From: Bacteroidales bacterium
GTDB lineage: Bacteria > Bacteroidota > Bacteroidia > Bacteroidales > JAIOZK01
Length of the DNA stretch: 64,000 bases
Direction of reading: 5' to 3'
Assembly (NCBI GenBank): GCA_021738625.1
Contig: JAIPBS010000003.1
Span: 89,926-153,925, forward strand
Shown: positions 63,873 through 64,000 of the stretch, in pieces
Numbering within the stretch: the stretch's first letter is position 1
Layout of the letters: every line of letters begins with the position of its first letter
Notes under the pieces: model-generated
Seen by the model: only the letters and a program-made list of their open reading frames with translations
The model's database searches: none
Told to the model about the DNA's origin: nothing
Made by a program: the position numbers and the translations under genes

Positions 63873-63907
63873 GCATCTGGCCTGTTTGCAAAACAAAGGC
63901 TAGATGC
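63873..63907. other. Imperfect hairpin at the truncation point of the fibre remnant
   Basis: GCATCTGGCCT (63873-63883) pairs with AGGCTAGATGC (63897-63907) through one G-T wobble, around a 13-base loop that also has TTTG/CAAA pairing potential. It begins two bases after the boundary of the fibre remnant. It could mark the end of an inserted element running out of the window. 63908-64000 shows no gene. Confidence 0.35.
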
Positions 63908-64000
63908 GGTGTTGACGAAACCGGGCTAAATATGGGGAATGATGTTAGGTTTATGATTAGAGTTTGAGAGATTGGTGGGTATTAATCAAAATGATGTATC

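Noticed and set aside
1..64000. rRNA or tRNA genes
   Set aside because: I saw no tRNA cloverleaf (GTTCNANNC with matching stems) and no rRNA-like conserved block while reading; short tRNAs could still be missed without a covariance search.

Overview
The window reads as a chromosomal segment of a free-living Bacteroidota (Bacteroidia-like) bacterium. Support comes from TAnnTTTG -7 promoter boxes, a type 9 secretion C-terminal sorting domain, lipoproteins with PD40 propellers, a TonB receptor with a CarboxypepD_reg domain, LytS/LytTR regulators, a DUF4492-cydAB cluster and S74 tail-fibre-like proteins. I see no rRNA, tRNA, CRISPR array or transposase gene. The organism appears able to respire oxygen at high and low tension: a caa3-type oxidase subunit II end and heme O synthase lie at the left edge, followed by cytochrome bd.

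Layout. 0-5.5 kb is respiration: coxB 3' end, an 11-bp tandem repeat, ctaB, a dead histidine kinase, DUF4492, cydA, cydB and a 39-aa membrane ORF. 5.6-12.9 kb holds a large secreted BNR/PKD protein, two PD40 lipoproteins, RsmE and a DUF4159 protein. 13-15 kb is accessory: a broken ORF6N gene and a DUF4143 ATPase with a direct-repeat operator candidate. 15.3-24.4 kb holds a DUF2079 membrane protein, an EF-G, a DEAD-box helicase, an erythromycin-esterase-like protein, a decayed lipoprotein, an ECF sigma/membrane partner pair and a LytTR regulator. 24.5-30.4 kb looks like a cold-response or RNA-remodelling block: radical SAM, fatty acid desaturase, DEAD-box helicase, RRM protein and two cold-shock-domain proteins.

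30.7-36.1 kb (minus strand) is an eight-gene arsenic cluster: ArsR, ArsC, ArsM, Acr3, ArsE-, ArsF- and ArsG-like proteins and an ArsP/DUF318-type permease, with a palindromic operator candidate before arsR. It covers inorganic arsenate/arsenite, methylation and, by inference, organoarsenicals. 36.1-37.2 kb is gene-free and repeat-rich. 37.2-42.9 kb pairs a TonB receptor and a small periplasmic protein with a LytS kinase and a LytTR regulator; a toxin-antitoxin pair sits between kinase and regulator, and a textbook-spaced LytTR-type direct repeat lies just upstream of the receptor promoter. 43.2-49.7 kb carries a PrsW-like protease, an ECF sigma, a putative membrane anti-sigma, a protein with nine DMENLG-like repeats and a gluzincin/propeller/barrel protein. 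49.9-55.8 kb is an ABC operon whose binding protein has three tandem ABC_sub_bind domains and which includes a STAS-domain protein of unknown role. 55.9-63.9 kb (minus) holds a giant S74-chaperone repeat protein, a TPR-HTH regulator, a broken FecR-like gene and a remnant of a second S74/tail-fibre-like gene.

At least five genes are broken while their neighbours are intact. Dispersed palindromic (REP/MITE-like) repeats occur at intergenic sites. The strongest candidates for undescribed biology are the three-domain binding-protein/STAS ABC operon and the PrsW-ECF-anti-sigma-DMENLG repeat locus.
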